Shown: positions 33,148-41,974 of the stretch, piece by piece
How positions within the stretch are numbered: the stretch's first letter is position 1
Layout: each line of letters starts with the position of its first letter
Origin: Streptosporangium amethystogenes
Lineage (GTDB): Bacteria; Actinomycetota; Actinomycetes; Streptosporangiales; Streptosporangiaceae
Reading direction: 5' to 3'
Assembly (NCBI RefSeq): GCF_000721075.1
Contig: NZ_JOEQ01000020.1
Span: 76,518 to 140,517 of the forward strand
DNA length: 64,000 nt
Made by a program: the position numbers and the translations under genes
The notes under the pieces: generated by a model
Told to the model about the DNA's origin: nothing
Seen by the model: the letters and a program-made list of their open reading frames with translations, nothing else
The model's database searches: none

Positions 33148-34325
33148 GCCGGGACCCTCGCCGCGAGAGGCAGCGAGACGGCGACCCGGAGGCCGCCTTC
33201 CGGCCGGGCGCGCAGGTCCAGGCTGCCGCCGTGCGCGGCGGCGATGGCGGCGACGATCGACAGCCCGAGCCCCGATCCGGTGTCGGAGCCGGTCCGGTCC
33301 GCGCCGAGCCGGTGGAACGGCTGGGCCAGCAGCGCGACCTGTGCCTGGTCGAGAACGCGCCCGCCGGTCTCCACGACGAGCAGCGCCGCCTCCGTATCGG
33401 CGGTGGCGGTGAGGCGAATCCAGCCGCCGGGGTGGTTGTGCAGGATCGCGTTGTCGATCACGTTGTCGACCATACGGGACAGCAGTGTGCTGCTTCCCCG
33501 CGTCCAGGCGTCGTCGAGGACGCCACCGTCGTGAACGGTGAGCTGCTTGCCGGTGATGTCGGTGGCTCTGGCGTCCAAGGCAGCCGCCACCAGGCGGCCG
33601 AGCGAAAGTGTCTGCCGGGCGGCCAGAGCACCGTGCTGGGCGCGGGCGAGCATGAGGAAACCCTCCAGGAGCCGGTCGACTTGGTCGAGTTCGGTACGCA
33701 GCCGATCGGCCAGCGCGGCCGTTTGCGCTGGTATGGGTTCCGGCTTGGCGATGGCCACGTCCAGACAGGCCCGCATGGTCGCCAGCGGGGTGCGCAGTTC
33801 GTGGGAGGCGTCGGCGATGAACCGGCGTTGCGCGGCGAAGGAGCCCTCCAGGCGTTCCAGCAGGTCGTCGATGGTGTCGGCGAGGTCCTTCAGCTCATCG
33901 GCCGGGCCCGGTACGGCCAGCCGTTGGTGCAGGTTGTCGGCGGAGATCCGGCGGGTGGCCGCGGTGATCCTGCCCAACGGGAGCAGCACCCGGCCCGCGA
34001 GGACGCGGCCCAGCACGGGTGCCAGCACGGCCACGATGGCGAGTGCGACCGCCGAGCCGATCAGGAACTGGCGCGACTGAGCCGCATGCGCCTGCGACAG
34101 CTGGGCCTGGAGCCGGGTGACGAGGTCTTGGGCGGCCGCGAGGGTGAGCCGGCCCTGCGGGTCGCCGGGGAGCGCGGTCTCAATGGTCCGCGTCCCGCCC
34201 AGGCCGATGAGGTTGGCGATGACCAGCAGGCCGACGGCGGACACGAGGAACGTTCCTCCGTACAGGACGGTGAAACGCCACCGTACGGTGCGGGTCGGTG
34301 GCGCCAGTCGTCGCGGCATCCTCAT
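33144..34325 (-). CDS. Sensor histidine kinase
   Basis: 393 residues from the ATG at 34325, which follows GGAGAGG. Two membrane helices (about 20-42 and 110-135) flank a short extracytoplasmic region, then HAMP, the phosphorylated His in 'FIADASHELRTPLATMRA', and the ATPase boxes 'NVIDNAILHNHPGG' and 'GSGLGLSIVAAIAAAHGG'. The partner regulator follows with a four-base overlap. Confidence 0.93.
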   Translation of the reverse strand: MRMPRRLAPPTRTVRWRFTVLYGGTFLVSAVGLLVIANLIGLGGTRTIETALPGDPQGRLTLAAAQDLVTRLQAQLSQAHAAQSRQFLIGSAVALAIVAVLAPVLGRVLAGRVLLPLGRITAATRRISADNLHQRLAVPGPADELKDLADTIDDLLERLEGSFAAQRRFIADASHELRTPLATMRACLDVAIAKPEPIPAQTAALADRLRTELDQVDRLLEGFLMLARAQHGALAARQTLSLGRLVAAALDARATDITGKQLTVHDGGVLDDAWTRGSSTLLSRMVDNVIDNAILHNHPGGWIRLTATADTEAALLVVETGGRVLDQAQVALLAQPFHRLGADRTGSDTGSGLGLSIVAAIAAAHGGSLDLRARPEGGLRVAVSLPLAARVPA

Positions 34326-34507
34326 TTGGTCCTCTCCGTTTCCATCCGGACCTCCAGGATGCTGTGCGGGGCCTAACAGCGGTGTGACAGCCTCCGTTCG
34401 GCCCGGGTTAGGGCGACGTCCGTACAACCGAACGCATGCGAGCAACCGTCGGACAACGACCGGGTCACGCTCATGGAATTCACGTCAGCAGCGGGAGAGG
34501 ACACGGA

Positions 34508-35398
34508 ATGGACTTGGCGCTGGAGACTGACCAGCTGGGTAAGCGGTACGGAAAACGGTGGGCGCTACGGGACTGTTCGCTGCACCTGCCGACCGGATGT
34601 GTCGCCGCTCTGGTCGGGCCCAACGGTGCGGGCAAGAGCACGCTGCTGCACCTGGCGGTGGGCCTGCTGCGGTCCGACGCCGGGACAGTGCGGGTCTTGG
34701 GGGAATCTCCGTACGGCAACACGGCGGTCCTGTCCGAGATCGGATTCGTCGCCCAGGACACCCCGTTGTACCGGGACTTCACCGCGGCCGAACTGATCAC
34801 CATGGGTGCCAGGCTGAACCGGCGCTGGGACGCGGCCCTGGCCCGAAACCGGCTGGCACAGCTGGGTATCCCACCCGGTCAACCAGTCGGCAGGCTGTCC
34901 GGTGGGCAACGCGCTCAGGTCGCCCTCGCGCTCGCCCTGGCAAAGAGGCCGCGGCTGCTGCTGCTCGATGAACCGGTGGCCAGCCTGGATCCACTGGCCC
35001 GCAACAACTTCCTGCGCCTGCTGGTGGACAGCGCCGCCGAGACCGGTGCCACCGTGTTGCTCTCCTCGCATCTGCTGGCCGACCTGGAACGGGCCTGCGA
35101 CTACCTGATCGTGCTGAATGCCGCCAGGGTGCGGCTTGTCGGCACGGTGAACGAACTGATCGCCGAGCATCGGCATCTGGTCGGCCCCCGCCACGGACAT
35201 CATCCGATCCCCGGGGTCACAGCGGTGGTCCAGGCCGACCACACAGAGCGACAGACGACCCTTCTGGCGCGCATCCACAAGCCCGTCGCCGATCCCGCCT
35301 GGACGATGCGCGAGGTGACTCTGGAAGACCTCATCCTGGCCTACCTCTCCGAGGGCGACACCCAGGCCGGCCACACCGAATGGGAGGTGTCGGCATGA
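34508..35398 (+). CDS. ABC transporter ATP-binding protein
   Basis: 296 residues. Walker A GPNGAGKST, signature 'LSGGQRAQVALALALAKRP', Walker B 'LLLLDEPVASLDP', and the H-loop 'LLSSHLL' are all intact. The C-terminal 80 residues are typical of drug or lantibiotic exporters. The ATG at 34508 is supported by GGGAGAGG; a longer frame upstream is rejected. It overlaps the permease gene by four bases. Confidence 0.93.
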   Translation: MDLALETDQLGKRYGKRWALRDCSLHLPTGCVAALVGPNGAGKSTLLHLAVGLLRSDAGTVRVLGESPYGNTAVLSEIGFVAQDTPLYRDFTAAELITMGARLNRRWDAALARNRLAQLGIPPGQPVGRLSGGQRAQVALALALAKRPRLLLLDEPVASLDPLARNNFLRLLVDSAAETGATVLLSSHLLADLERACDYLIVLNAARVRLVGTVNELIAEHRHLVGPRHGHHPIPGVTAVVQADHTERQTTLLARIHKPVADPAWTMREVTLEDLILAYLSEGDTQAGHTEWEVSA

Positions 35399-36384
35399 TC
35401 TGGCTCGTCTGGCGGCAACACCGCAAACAAGCCCTGTTCGTCAGCATCGGGCTCGTGCTCATCGCCGCCCTGATGATCCCGACCGGTCTGACGATGCGCA
35501 GCGCGTTCGTCGACAACGGCGTGGCCGCCTGTGTCCGCCTCCTGGGTGACGCCGAGCTGGTCCCCATCAACATCCGGTCCTGCCAGGGGGTGCTGGACGA
35601 TTTCAACAACCAGTTTCAGTCGCTGGCCACGGTGGGGGTGCTGTTCTTCGTCCTGCCGCTGCTGGTCGGGCTTTTTCTGGGAGCTCCGCTGGTCGCCCGC
35701 GAGCTCGAACACGGCACCCACCGTCTGGTCTGGACCCAAAGTGTCAGCCGACGGCACTGGGCGCTAGCGAAATTCGGGCTCGTCGGTGCCGCCACGCTGG
35801 CTGTGGCCTGCGTCTATGGGCTGGGAATGTCCTGGTGGATGGCTCCCTTAAGTCAGACCGGGCAGTTTTCTCGCTTCAACGTCTACGTCTTCGATATGCA
35901 AGGCCTGGTCCCGATCGGCTACACCCTTTTCGCGGTCGCCCTGGGTGTCTTCGCCGGCACCATCTGGCACAAGGTGCTGCCCGCCATGGCCGTCGTCCTT
36001 GTCGGTTTCCTCGGTCTGCGCTTCGCTCTGACCATTCTGGCCAGACCGAACTACCTGCCCGCCGAAACCTTCTCCTATCCCGTGCAGGGACCGACCCACG
36101 CGCTCAACCCGACACTCGGCAACTGGGTCCTGTCCGTAGGTGTCCGCAACTCTTCCGGTGAACTTGTGCAGGCCAATGGAACCGTGGAGTGTCCCGTTGG
36201 CGCTCAGGGACCGGGAGGGCAACCCTGCGGCGGCGGACTGCTCGGACCCGACGCCTACAACTGGCAGCTCTACCAGCCCGGCAGCCGATACTGGCTGTTC
36301 CAAGGCATCGAAAGCGGAATCTTCATCGTCCTCGCTGCACTCCTGCTCTTCCTCGCCATCCGACGCATCCGACACATCGCATAG
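35395..36384 (+). CDS. ABC transporter permease
   Basis: 329 residues with six hydrophobic helices: one at 12-35, then a soluble loop, 'VLFFVLPLLVGLFLGAPLVA' and 'ELEHGTHRLVWTQSVSRRHW' (a coupling-helix motif common in ABC-2 type exporters), three more helices and a final one at the C-terminus. Together with the ATPase it forms an ABC-2-type exporter, probably for an antibiotic or lipid, controlled by the divergent OmpR system. Confidence 0.88.
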   Translation: MIWLVWRQHRKQALFVSIGLVLIAALMIPTGLTMRSAFVDNGVAACVRLLGDAELVPINIRSCQGVLDDFNNQFQSLATVGVLFFVLPLLVGLFLGAPLVARELEHGTHRLVWTQSVSRRHWALAKFGLVGAATLAVACVYGLGMSWWMAPLSQTGQFSRFNVYVFDMQGLVPIGYTLFAVALGVFAGTIWHKVLPAMAVVLVGFLGLRFALTILARPNYLPAETFSYPVQGPTHALNPTLGNWVLSVGVRNSSGELVQANGTVECPVGAQGPGGQPCGGGLLGPDAYNWQLYQPGSRYWLFQGIESGIFIVLAALLLFLAIRRIRHIA

Positions 36385-36436
36385 GCGACTTTGCCGATGC
36401 GCCACCGCGATGAAGGGCCCGCATCAGGGCGGCGCC

Positions 36437-36610
36437 ATGATGATCGAGAAGCCACCCGGATGCTTCTTCTTTACTGCGGTCACGGTCGCGGCGTTCATCA
36501 GCCTGTGGTGGTCCAGCGTGTCCTCCCCGTACACCGAGGGCCTGTCCTCACCCAGGCCGATCACGTTCACCGAGGCCCAAGGTGACGTTTCGCCTTGGAC
36601 GCGCTGCTGA
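36437..36610 (+). pseudogene. Truncated copy of the membrane protein encoded at 63495
   Basis: 57 codons starting 'MMIEKPPGCFFFTAVTVAAF', clearly related to 'VITKPPGWPFLIAVSAAAL' at 63495-63917 through the first membrane helix and 'SSPYT'/'YRYT'. After that the similarity stops and the frame ends early. Probably a relic; a one-helix peptide could still be made. Confidence 0.5.
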
Positions 36611-36719
36611 CCTTCGTCGCCAAGAGTCGGTGGTAATCAGATAAACAACGATCAAAGGTCGACATTTCAGGACAGTGAGCCGGGAACGCCACCACCGGTG
36701 GGAAGCCTCTCTCTTCATC

Positions 36720-37109
36720 ATGCCGTTGGCCGACGGCACGACGATCCCGCCCGGATTCCGGGCGGATTCCGGGCGGAGGAGGCTGTCATGTCGTACGAGA
36801 TGTTCAAGGACGCGGGCCACCAGGTCATCGTCGCCACACCCTGCGAGGTCGTCTCGCCGATCGCCACCGACGGCCTCGCATCGCAGACGAGCGGCGGGGC
36901 CGAGCAGGCGGCCAGGCTCAAGCAGGTGGTGGAGATCGCGGCCGGAGTCACCAACCCGGTCGCGCCGGCAGGCGTCTGGGTTGGAGGACTACAACGCGGT
37001 CTTCGTACCGGGCGGGCACGGCCCGCTAAAGGATCTGGCGGTCAACACCGACTCCGGCGCGCTCCTCATCCGCTCCACTGAAGAAGCTCACCTGAAAGGG
37101 ATCGCGATC
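36720..37109 (+). pseudogene. DJ-1/PfpI family protein, frameshifted relic
   Basis: Pieces in two frames add up to a PfpI-type protein: 'LADGTTIPPGFRA', then in another frame 'EEAVMSYEMFKDAGHQVIVA', then back in the first 'LEDYNAVFVPGGHGPLKDLA'. The first shift is caused by an exact 11-bp tandem duplication (GGATTCCGGGC at 36753-36763 and 36764-36774); the second lies near 36970. The nucleophilic elbow Cys region is missing because the gene is cut off before it and runs in frame into the next gene. Confidence 0.7.
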
Positions 37110-37625
37110 ATGGCATCGCAGAGTGCGATCAACTGGCCGGACAAGTACCTTCCCGGCACCACCGACAACTTCGTGTCCAACGAGATCATCGTCAGGGGCA
37201 TCGGTGTCGCGCAGGTCTGGCCGTACCTCGTGGACACCTCCAAGTGGACGACGTACTACGACAACGTCTCCGACATCACCTTCCCCGACGGCGACGGGCC
37301 CGAGTTGGCCGACGGCACCCGCTTCAGCTTCGCCACCTTCGGCTTCCCGCCGCTGGACGCTCAGGTGGTGGAGTTCGAACCGCCCACCGAGGGTAAGACC
37401 GCGCGGTTGTCGTGGACCGCCAGGCAGGACGGCCCCCCGGAGGAGCAACTCGACGTGCTGCACGCCTGGCTACTGGAGGACCTGCCGGGCGACCGGGTCC
37501 GGATCCTCACCCAGGAGTCGCAGATCGGCAAGCCCGCCGCCGCGCTGGCCCGTCAGACACCCAACCCGATGCTCAACGGGCACCAGGCCTGGCTCGACGG
37601 CCTTGCCAAGGCCGCCAAGGGCTGA
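37110..37625 (+). CDS. SRPBCC/polyketide-cyclase-like protein
   Basis: 171 residues from the ATG at 37110, with GAAAGGG upstream. The START/SRPBCC fold is suggested by 'VSNEIIVRGIGVAQVWPYLVDTSKWTTYYDNVSDITFPDGDG', the opening beta strand and helix pair with the usual Trp, followed by 'ELADGTRFSFATFGFPPLDAQVVEFEPP'. These proteins bind hydrophobic ligands in a helix-grip cavity. The gene directly follows the PfpI relic and is in frame with its last part. Confidence 0.75.
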   Translation: MASQSAINWPDKYLPGTTDNFVSNEIIVRGIGVAQVWPYLVDTSKWTTYYDNVSDITFPDGDGPELADGTRFSFATFGFPPLDAQVVEFEPPTEGKTARLSWTARQDGPPEEQLDVLHAWLLEDLPGDRVRILTQESQIGKPAAALARQTPNPMLNGHQAWLDGLAKAAKG

Positions 37626-37635
37626 CACCCGGGCG

Positions 37636-37803
37636 ATGTACGCGATCAGCCAGGACCGCTACGGCGCCCCAAGGTCCTCACCGCGGTCGGCCTGCCCACG
37701 CCCGAGCCCGGGCCCGGGCCGCCGGGATCAACCCGACCGACTACAAGCACCATGCCGGGCCGCTGTTCGTCAACCGGCTGCCGCTCACTGGATACCTTCG
37801 GTG
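37636..37803 (+). pseudogene. Zinc-type alcohol dehydrogenase/quinone oxidoreductase relic
   Basis: 'MYAISQDRYGAP', then in the next frame 'KVLTAVGLPTPEPGPG', then in a third 'RAAGINPTDYKHHAGPLF' are the consecutive N-terminal elements of an MDR-family oxidoreductase ('AAGINPTDYK' is diagnostic). One base is missing in GCCCCAAG, and a deletion removed the region between. The remaining gene is absent. Confidence 0.6.
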
Positions 37804-38004
37804 AGTGGCCAGTCGAGACATGGGGCCGGCAGAGATCGATCGAGCCATTCCCTGTCGAGGCGTGCTCCGGTGCGTTGTTCCACCATCGCCGTCACCTTGG
37901 TCTTGTACCGGGTCGTGGAACGCTTTCCTCAGTGGTGTTTTGCGGCGGACTGGTCGTGAGGAAGGCCCAAGGGCTAGATATGCCAGTAGACCCACTGGGG
38001 GCCA

Positions 38005-38126
38005 CCTGGAATTGAACCAGGTTAGAAGGAAGCTCTCAGATGGCCTCACGACCAGAATGCGAGGAAAGCGGGAAGGCTAGGATCCAAATCGGTGTGAGAA
38101 GGAAGCCCTTCCATGGCCTCGCGATC
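38005..38126 (-). repeat. tRNA-like T-arm and 30-base direct repeats
   Basis: On the minus strand CCTGG-TTCAATT-CCAGG (38005-38021) is a perfect T-arm followed by TGGCCCC, like the 3' end of a tRNA; no matching 5' half was found. Next to it, AGAAGGAAGCTCTCAGATGG (38024-) and AGAAGGAAGCCCTTCCATGG (38097-), each followed by CCTCnCGA, form an imperfect 30-base direct repeat. It may be a tRNA scar from a lost integration event. Confidence 0.35.
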
Positions 38127-38135
38127 TCCACGGTA

Positions 38136-40247
38136 TCAGGCGGGAATCAGTTCGTGCAGCGTCCCGGGCGTGTACACCCGCGAGCCCGGCGGCAGGTCGG
38201 CCGGCGCCGCCAGTCCGATGTAGGTGGTGTGCTCCGCCGATGAGCCTTTCCTACCCAGCAGGTCGGCCAGGTATCGGACTCGCAGATAGTCGCGTTCCAT
38301 GATCGAACGCGTCAGCAACGAGACGGAGACCCGATTGCCCTCCACCTGGTTGAAACGGGGATGCCCCTTCAGATAGAGGTGCAGCCATTTCACCCGCCAT
38401 TCACCGTTGTCATCACGGAAGAAGACAAGCGGCAGGGCGATCCGGCCCGCCCCTCGCAGGTCGGACTTCATGCGCACGGTACGCGGCTCGAACGGCCTGC
38501 CTTCCTGCGCGGCGTCCCTGGTCATATAGCCGAAGAACGCCTCGGCAGCCTCGTCGAACGGCTCTCCGGCGTAGATGTCGACCTGCGGAATGATGATCGG
38601 CTGAGTCGCGTCGGCGAGACGGATGTTGATGAACTCCGACGCGCCCTGGGACGCCTCGGTGAGGTCGCCGGAGTACTCGGCGAAGCCGTTGCCGTAGTTC
38701 GTCCACGAGATGTGCGTCGCATTGTCGTAGGAGGCGTCGAGCATGAGCGCGGACAGGTCGTAGTCGGTGCGCCGCTCGGCCTGCCGCCAGTGGACGAAGA
38801 ACCTCAGCAACTCCCCGTCCACCGTCGAAAGCGAGCCGCGGGGCAGCATGCCGAGCCCGGGTGAGACGGCCTTGCCCGAGAGCGGCAGGGCGACGTCGAG
38901 CACGTCGGGGTCGACGATCAGTTCGCCGGGATCGGGGAGGCGGCGGACGATCTCCTCGTCCAGGATGGCGAGCGCCCGCGACAGGACCTCCGCCTCAAGC
39001 GGCGAGCGGGAGTCGGGGGTCGCCCATGCCCTGCCGTGCCGGTTGACGAAGACGCGGCCGGAGGCGGGGGCGAGCCGGTTCTGGAGGTGCTCGCGCAGGG
39101 ACAGCAGGAGGCGGCCGGAGGCGGCCGCCACGGCGCTTTCCGCGGCGTCCAGCACGGTCGACGCGGAAAGGCCGATCCGCAGCAGGTGGTCGAGGCGGCG
39201 CAGCAGCGCACCGGGCGCCTTCCCCAGCAGTTCGACGGCGTCGGAGGTACGGCCCGCCGACAGGGCGGCCTCGACGCGGCTGTCGAAGCCGGCGGCCTTA
39301 CGCACGCCCCTGGCCACCTCGAAGACGCCGGCGGCCCGTGGGAACTGCGGGTACTCGTGGGGATGCAGCCGCTCGCCGAGCCGCTTCCACTGCTCCCGAT
39401 GACGTGGCACGTCACCGAGCTTGGCCGGGGAGGCGACGGTGTCCAGGGCCTGCAGCAGGGCTCGGCGCTCGGCGCGCCGGAACGAGCGGATCCTGGTGGG
39501 GGTGGCCAGCGTGACGTCGCCGCCGGAGCAGCCACAGGCGAGCCGGAGCACGTCGGTCACCGTGTCAACGAGCAGCGGGCGACCTGCGGCCAGCCGCACC
39601 TCGTTGATGACCGCGCGGTTCTCCCGCATGGGGATGCGCTCCGGCTGGTCAGCGCAGAACGACGCCAGGAGACGCAGCGCCGCCAGGTCCTCGGCGGCCG
39701 GCGGCACCTCGGAGCCCGCCAGCGAGAAGTAGAGCTCACGCGCCTCCGATTCCAGACTCCCGCCCAGCTCAAGCATGGTCACCCGGTCGGTGGCCAGCGG
39801 GATCAGCTCGGCGTGGGCGGCCAGCAGGTCGGCATAGGTGTGCTGGTAGCGGCCATAGCCCGGCAGGGTCAGCAGGTCGAGCGTCGGCGGCTGGACGCGT
39901 GCGGCGGCGACCGGGTCGAGCAGGGCCTCACGCAGCAGACCGGCCCAGAACTCCAGGGTGTCAGGCACGTTCGCGGGAAAGTCGACGAAGTAGGCGTTGT
40001 GCTGGACATGGTCGCCCACCAGGCCGCGGACGGTGGCCAGGACCCGTACGCCGAGATCCAACACGGTCTCGCCGGGCAGCCTCGTCAGGTGTTCGAGCAG
40101 AGCCGCCGAACACTTGAAGCCGACGCTCAACAGCGCGGCGTCGAGCTGACGGGCGGCCGCCTCCCCCCAGCCCGGCGTGGAACCATCGGGAGCGTCGACG
40201 GGAACCCGAAGCCGCCTGGCGATGACGAGACTCTCAAGATTGTCCAC
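38136..40247 (-). CDS. Large TerD-domain protein
   Basis: 703 residues with no membrane segments. The last 220 residues have the TerD look: 'DYDLSALMLDASYDNATHIS', 'NGFAEYSGDLTEASQGASEF', and 'DIYAGEPFDEAAEAFFGYM' with the Asp-rich calcium-binding style of the family, followed by 'RTVRMKSDLRGAGRIALPLV'. The first 470 residues are helical, containing 'LGVRVLATVRGLVGDHVQHN' and 'YGRYQHTYADLLAAH'. TerD proteins belong to tellurite/phage-stress systems. There are no other ter genes nearby. The GTG at 40247 has no ribosome binding site but TATAAAGT lies eight bases before it, compatible with a leaderless message. Confidence 0.7.
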   Translation of the reverse strand: MDNLESLVIARRLRVPVDAPDGSTPGWGEAAARQLDAALLSVGFKCSAALLEHLTRLPGETVLDLGVRVLATVRGLVGDHVQHNAYFVDFPANVPDTLEFWAGLLREALLDPVAAARVQPPTLDLLTLPGYGRYQHTYADLLAAHAELIPLATDRVTMLELGGSLESEARELYFSLAGSEVPPAAEDLAALRLLASFCADQPERIPMRENRAVINEVRLAAGRPLLVDTVTDVLRLACGCSGGDVTLATPTRIRSFRRAERRALLQALDTVASPAKLGDVPRHREQWKRLGERLHPHEYPQFPRAAGVFEVARGVRKAAGFDSRVEAALSAGRTSDAVELLGKAPGALLRRLDHLLRIGLSASTVLDAAESAVAAASGRLLLSLREHLQNRLAPASGRVFVNRHGRAWATPDSRSPLEAEVLSRALAILDEEIVRRLPDPGELIVDPDVLDVALPLSGKAVSPGLGMLPRGSLSTVDGELLRFFVHWRQAERRTDYDLSALMLDASYDNATHISWTNYGNGFAEYSGDLTEASQGASEFINIRLADATQPIIIPQVDIYAGEPFDEAAEAFFGYMTRDAAQEGRPFEPRTVRMKSDLRGAGRIALPLVFFRDDNGEWRVKWLHLYLKGHPRFNQVEGNRVSVSLLTRSIMERDYLRVRYLADLLGRKGSSAEHTTYIGLAAPADLPPGSRVYTPGTLHELIPA

Positions 40248-40485
40248 GAGCGCACTTTATAGCCGGAGCACGCCGGTATTCTGCGGGTTTTCCGGGAAGC
40301 GATGAAGTCCGTCAGAGGGGGAGTGCCCGATGGTCGTCCACTGCTCTCAACGGCACCGATGCCGTCTTCTCTCCCTTCGGGGATCTCCCTGAACCATCCG
40401 GCGCGGTGACGTAGGACCAACTGCGAAGGTCCCCGTGAGAGATCATGTATTAGCCGATCCACTGCCGTGCTGTGGTCGCCCGGGA

Positions 40486-41283
40486 TCAACGGTAGCGGGC
40501 CAACTCCCACGGATCGTGAGCACTGATGAGCGAGACCTCATCGCCGTGGTCGCGGACGAGTTCGCGCAGCCGGGCCTGAGTGCCGAGTCGGAGGTCGTGG
40601 TGGACTTCCGAGCTGGTCTGCACGAAGTCGAGAATGGGGTGCGGATGCGGATTTTGGTCGAGTTCCCGGTGGTAGTAGTAGGCGTCACCGCAGTGCAGGA
40701 GCCAGCGATCACTTTCGCGCACAGCGACTCCGGTGTGGCCGGCGGTATGACCGCCGAGTGGGACCAGCCGGATCTCCGGTGGCAGGCCCTTCAGCTGGAC
40801 GGAGGTGAACCCGAACCAGTCCTCGCCCGGCTCGGGGGTATAGGAAACCCACTTCGGGCCGTGTGCCCAGTGTGCCGGGCGGTAGCGGAAGCTGGGCGCC
40901 TCGGTGATCGCTGCTTCAAGTTCGGCGGCAAGGACATGGACCTGGGCGTCCGGGAAGTCGGGGAGGCCACCGCAATGGTCCACGTCGAGGTGGGTCACGA
41001 TGATGTGGTGTACATCGTCGGGCGAATATCCCAGCCGGGCGACCTGGCGAACGGCGGTCTCCTCCTCGGCCAGTACGGGCTGAGCCATCTCGACCCAGTC
41101 GGAGCCGAGGGTGTCGCCTGGGTTGCGGATGTCGTCGAGGCCGAGACCGGTCTCGACGAGGACCAGGCCGTCAGAGTCGGTCTCGACCAGCAGACAGTGG
41201 TTGACGGCGTGGGCGGGAGCCGGGCCGTCGTAGGTGGCCTCGATCTGCCGTACGGACCCGCAGTTGAGGTGATGGATGTTCAT
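40486..41283 (-). CDS. MBL-fold metallohydrolase (lactonase-like)
   Basis: 265 residues from the ATG at 41283. The metal motif is 'VTHLDVDHCGGLPDF' (HxDxDH rather than HxHxDH), followed by 'GGHTAGHTG' and 'LLHCGDAYYY', as in the AHL-lactonase/quorum-quenching-like branch. The first position change of His to Asp in the motif deserves attention because it could alter the metal site. It is divergent from a MerR regulator and shares a palindromic control region with it. Confidence 0.8.
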   Translation of the reverse strand: MNIHHLNCGSVRQIEATYDGPAPAHAVNHCLLVETDSDGLVLVETGLGLDDIRNPGDTLGSDWVEMAQPVLAEEETAVRQVARLGYSPDDVHHIIVTHLDVDHCGGLPDFPDAQVHVLAAELEAAITEAPSFRYRPAHWAHGPKWVSYTPEPGEDWFGFTSVQLKGLPPEIRLVPLGGHTAGHTGVAVRESDRWLLHCGDAYYYHRELDQNPHPHPILDFVQTSSEVHHDLRLGTQARLRELVRDHGDEVSLISAHDPWELARYR

Positions 41284-41297
41284 GGCGGCTAGTCTGT

Positions 41298-41319
41298 GAC
41301 TTGAAGCGCGGTTCAAGTC
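41298..41319. promoter_or_regulatory. MerR operator between divergent genes
   Basis: GACTTGAA (41298-41305) and TTCAAGTC (41312-41319) are perfect 8-bp arms with a GCGCGG spacer, 44 bases separating the two start codons. This is the standard size and place of a MerR-type site that overlaps divergent promoters. Confidence 0.75.
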
Positions 41320-41327
41320 AAGGGGGC

Positions 41328-41813
41328 ATGATGGTCGAGTCGCTGCTGGACATCGCCGAAGTGGCCGAGCGTTCCGGGCTGGCGCCTTCGGCGCTGCGGT
41401 TCTATGAGAAGAGAGGCCTCATTGCCTCCGCGGGTCGCAACGGCCTGCGCCGCGCCTACCAGCCCGACATTCTCAAGCGCCTCGCATTCATCGCCTGCGC
41501 CCGCAGCTCTGGATTCACGATCGCGGAGATCGCCAGATTTCTGGTAGCCACACCCGACGACACCAAGCTGCGTGCACGGATGGCGGAGAAGGCGCGGGAG
41601 TTGGAAGAAGACATCGCCCGGCTCACTCGGATGCGCGACGGTCTCCACCATGCCTCGACGTGCATGCACGAACCGCTCGTAGAGTGCCCCGACTTCAAGC
41701 GCACATTCGAAAACCCTGCGACTCTCACACCATCCCCCGGCCACTGGCAGAGGACGGCCTTCCCGGCCGAGGGTGATCTCAGCCGACCCGGTGAAGTCCC
41801 TGCGAACCTTTAG
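41328..41813 (+). CDS. MerR family regulator
   Basis: 161 residues from the ATG at 41328 (AGGGGG upstream). N-terminal MerR winged helix ('LLDIAEVAERSGLAPSALRF' then 'YEKRGLIASAGRNGLRRAYQ'), a long coiled-coil helix ('KLRARMAEKARELEEDIARL') and a C-terminal 'TCMHEPLVECPDFKRTF' segment with two cysteines, a pattern of the SoxR-like/redox or metal group although the exact SoxR cluster CxxCxC is absent. It probably controls the divergent lactonase-like gene. Confidence 0.85.
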   Translation: MMVESLLDIAEVAERSGLAPSALRFYEKRGLIASAGRNGLRRAYQPDILKRLAFIACARSSGFTIAEIARFLVATPDDTKLRARMAEKARELEEDIARLTRMRDGLHHASTCMHEPLVECPDFKRTFENPATLTPSPGHWQRTAFPAEGDLSRPGEVPANL

Positions 41814-41837
41814 ACCGAGTCGCGAACGTCTCGGCTA

Positions 41838-41942
41838 TGACATCGGCGGGGGCCGGTGCTCGCCCTCTCGCTCAGTGACGACCGGAGGTTCGTCTACTCC
41901 ACGCGCGAAGCGGAGACGGCGGCCGCGCTGGTCAACGGATAG
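41838..41942 (+). pseudogene. Relic of the YtrA-operon membrane protein (copy 2)
   Basis: About 100 bases match the 3' end of the gene at 20998-22008, including GTCTACTCCACGCGCGAAGC and GCCGCGCTGGTCAACGGAT. Only the last 35 codons remain, and a TAG at 41940 truncates them further. The rest of the gene and the palindromic operator are missing here. Confidence 0.75.
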
Positions 41943-41974
41943 CTGACCAGGGAACGACAGACAGGAACGGCGTA

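Noticed and set aside
37804..38000. Several short frames in the gap after the oxidoreductase relic
   Set aside because: No family resemblance, no ribosome binding sites and mutual overlap on both strands.
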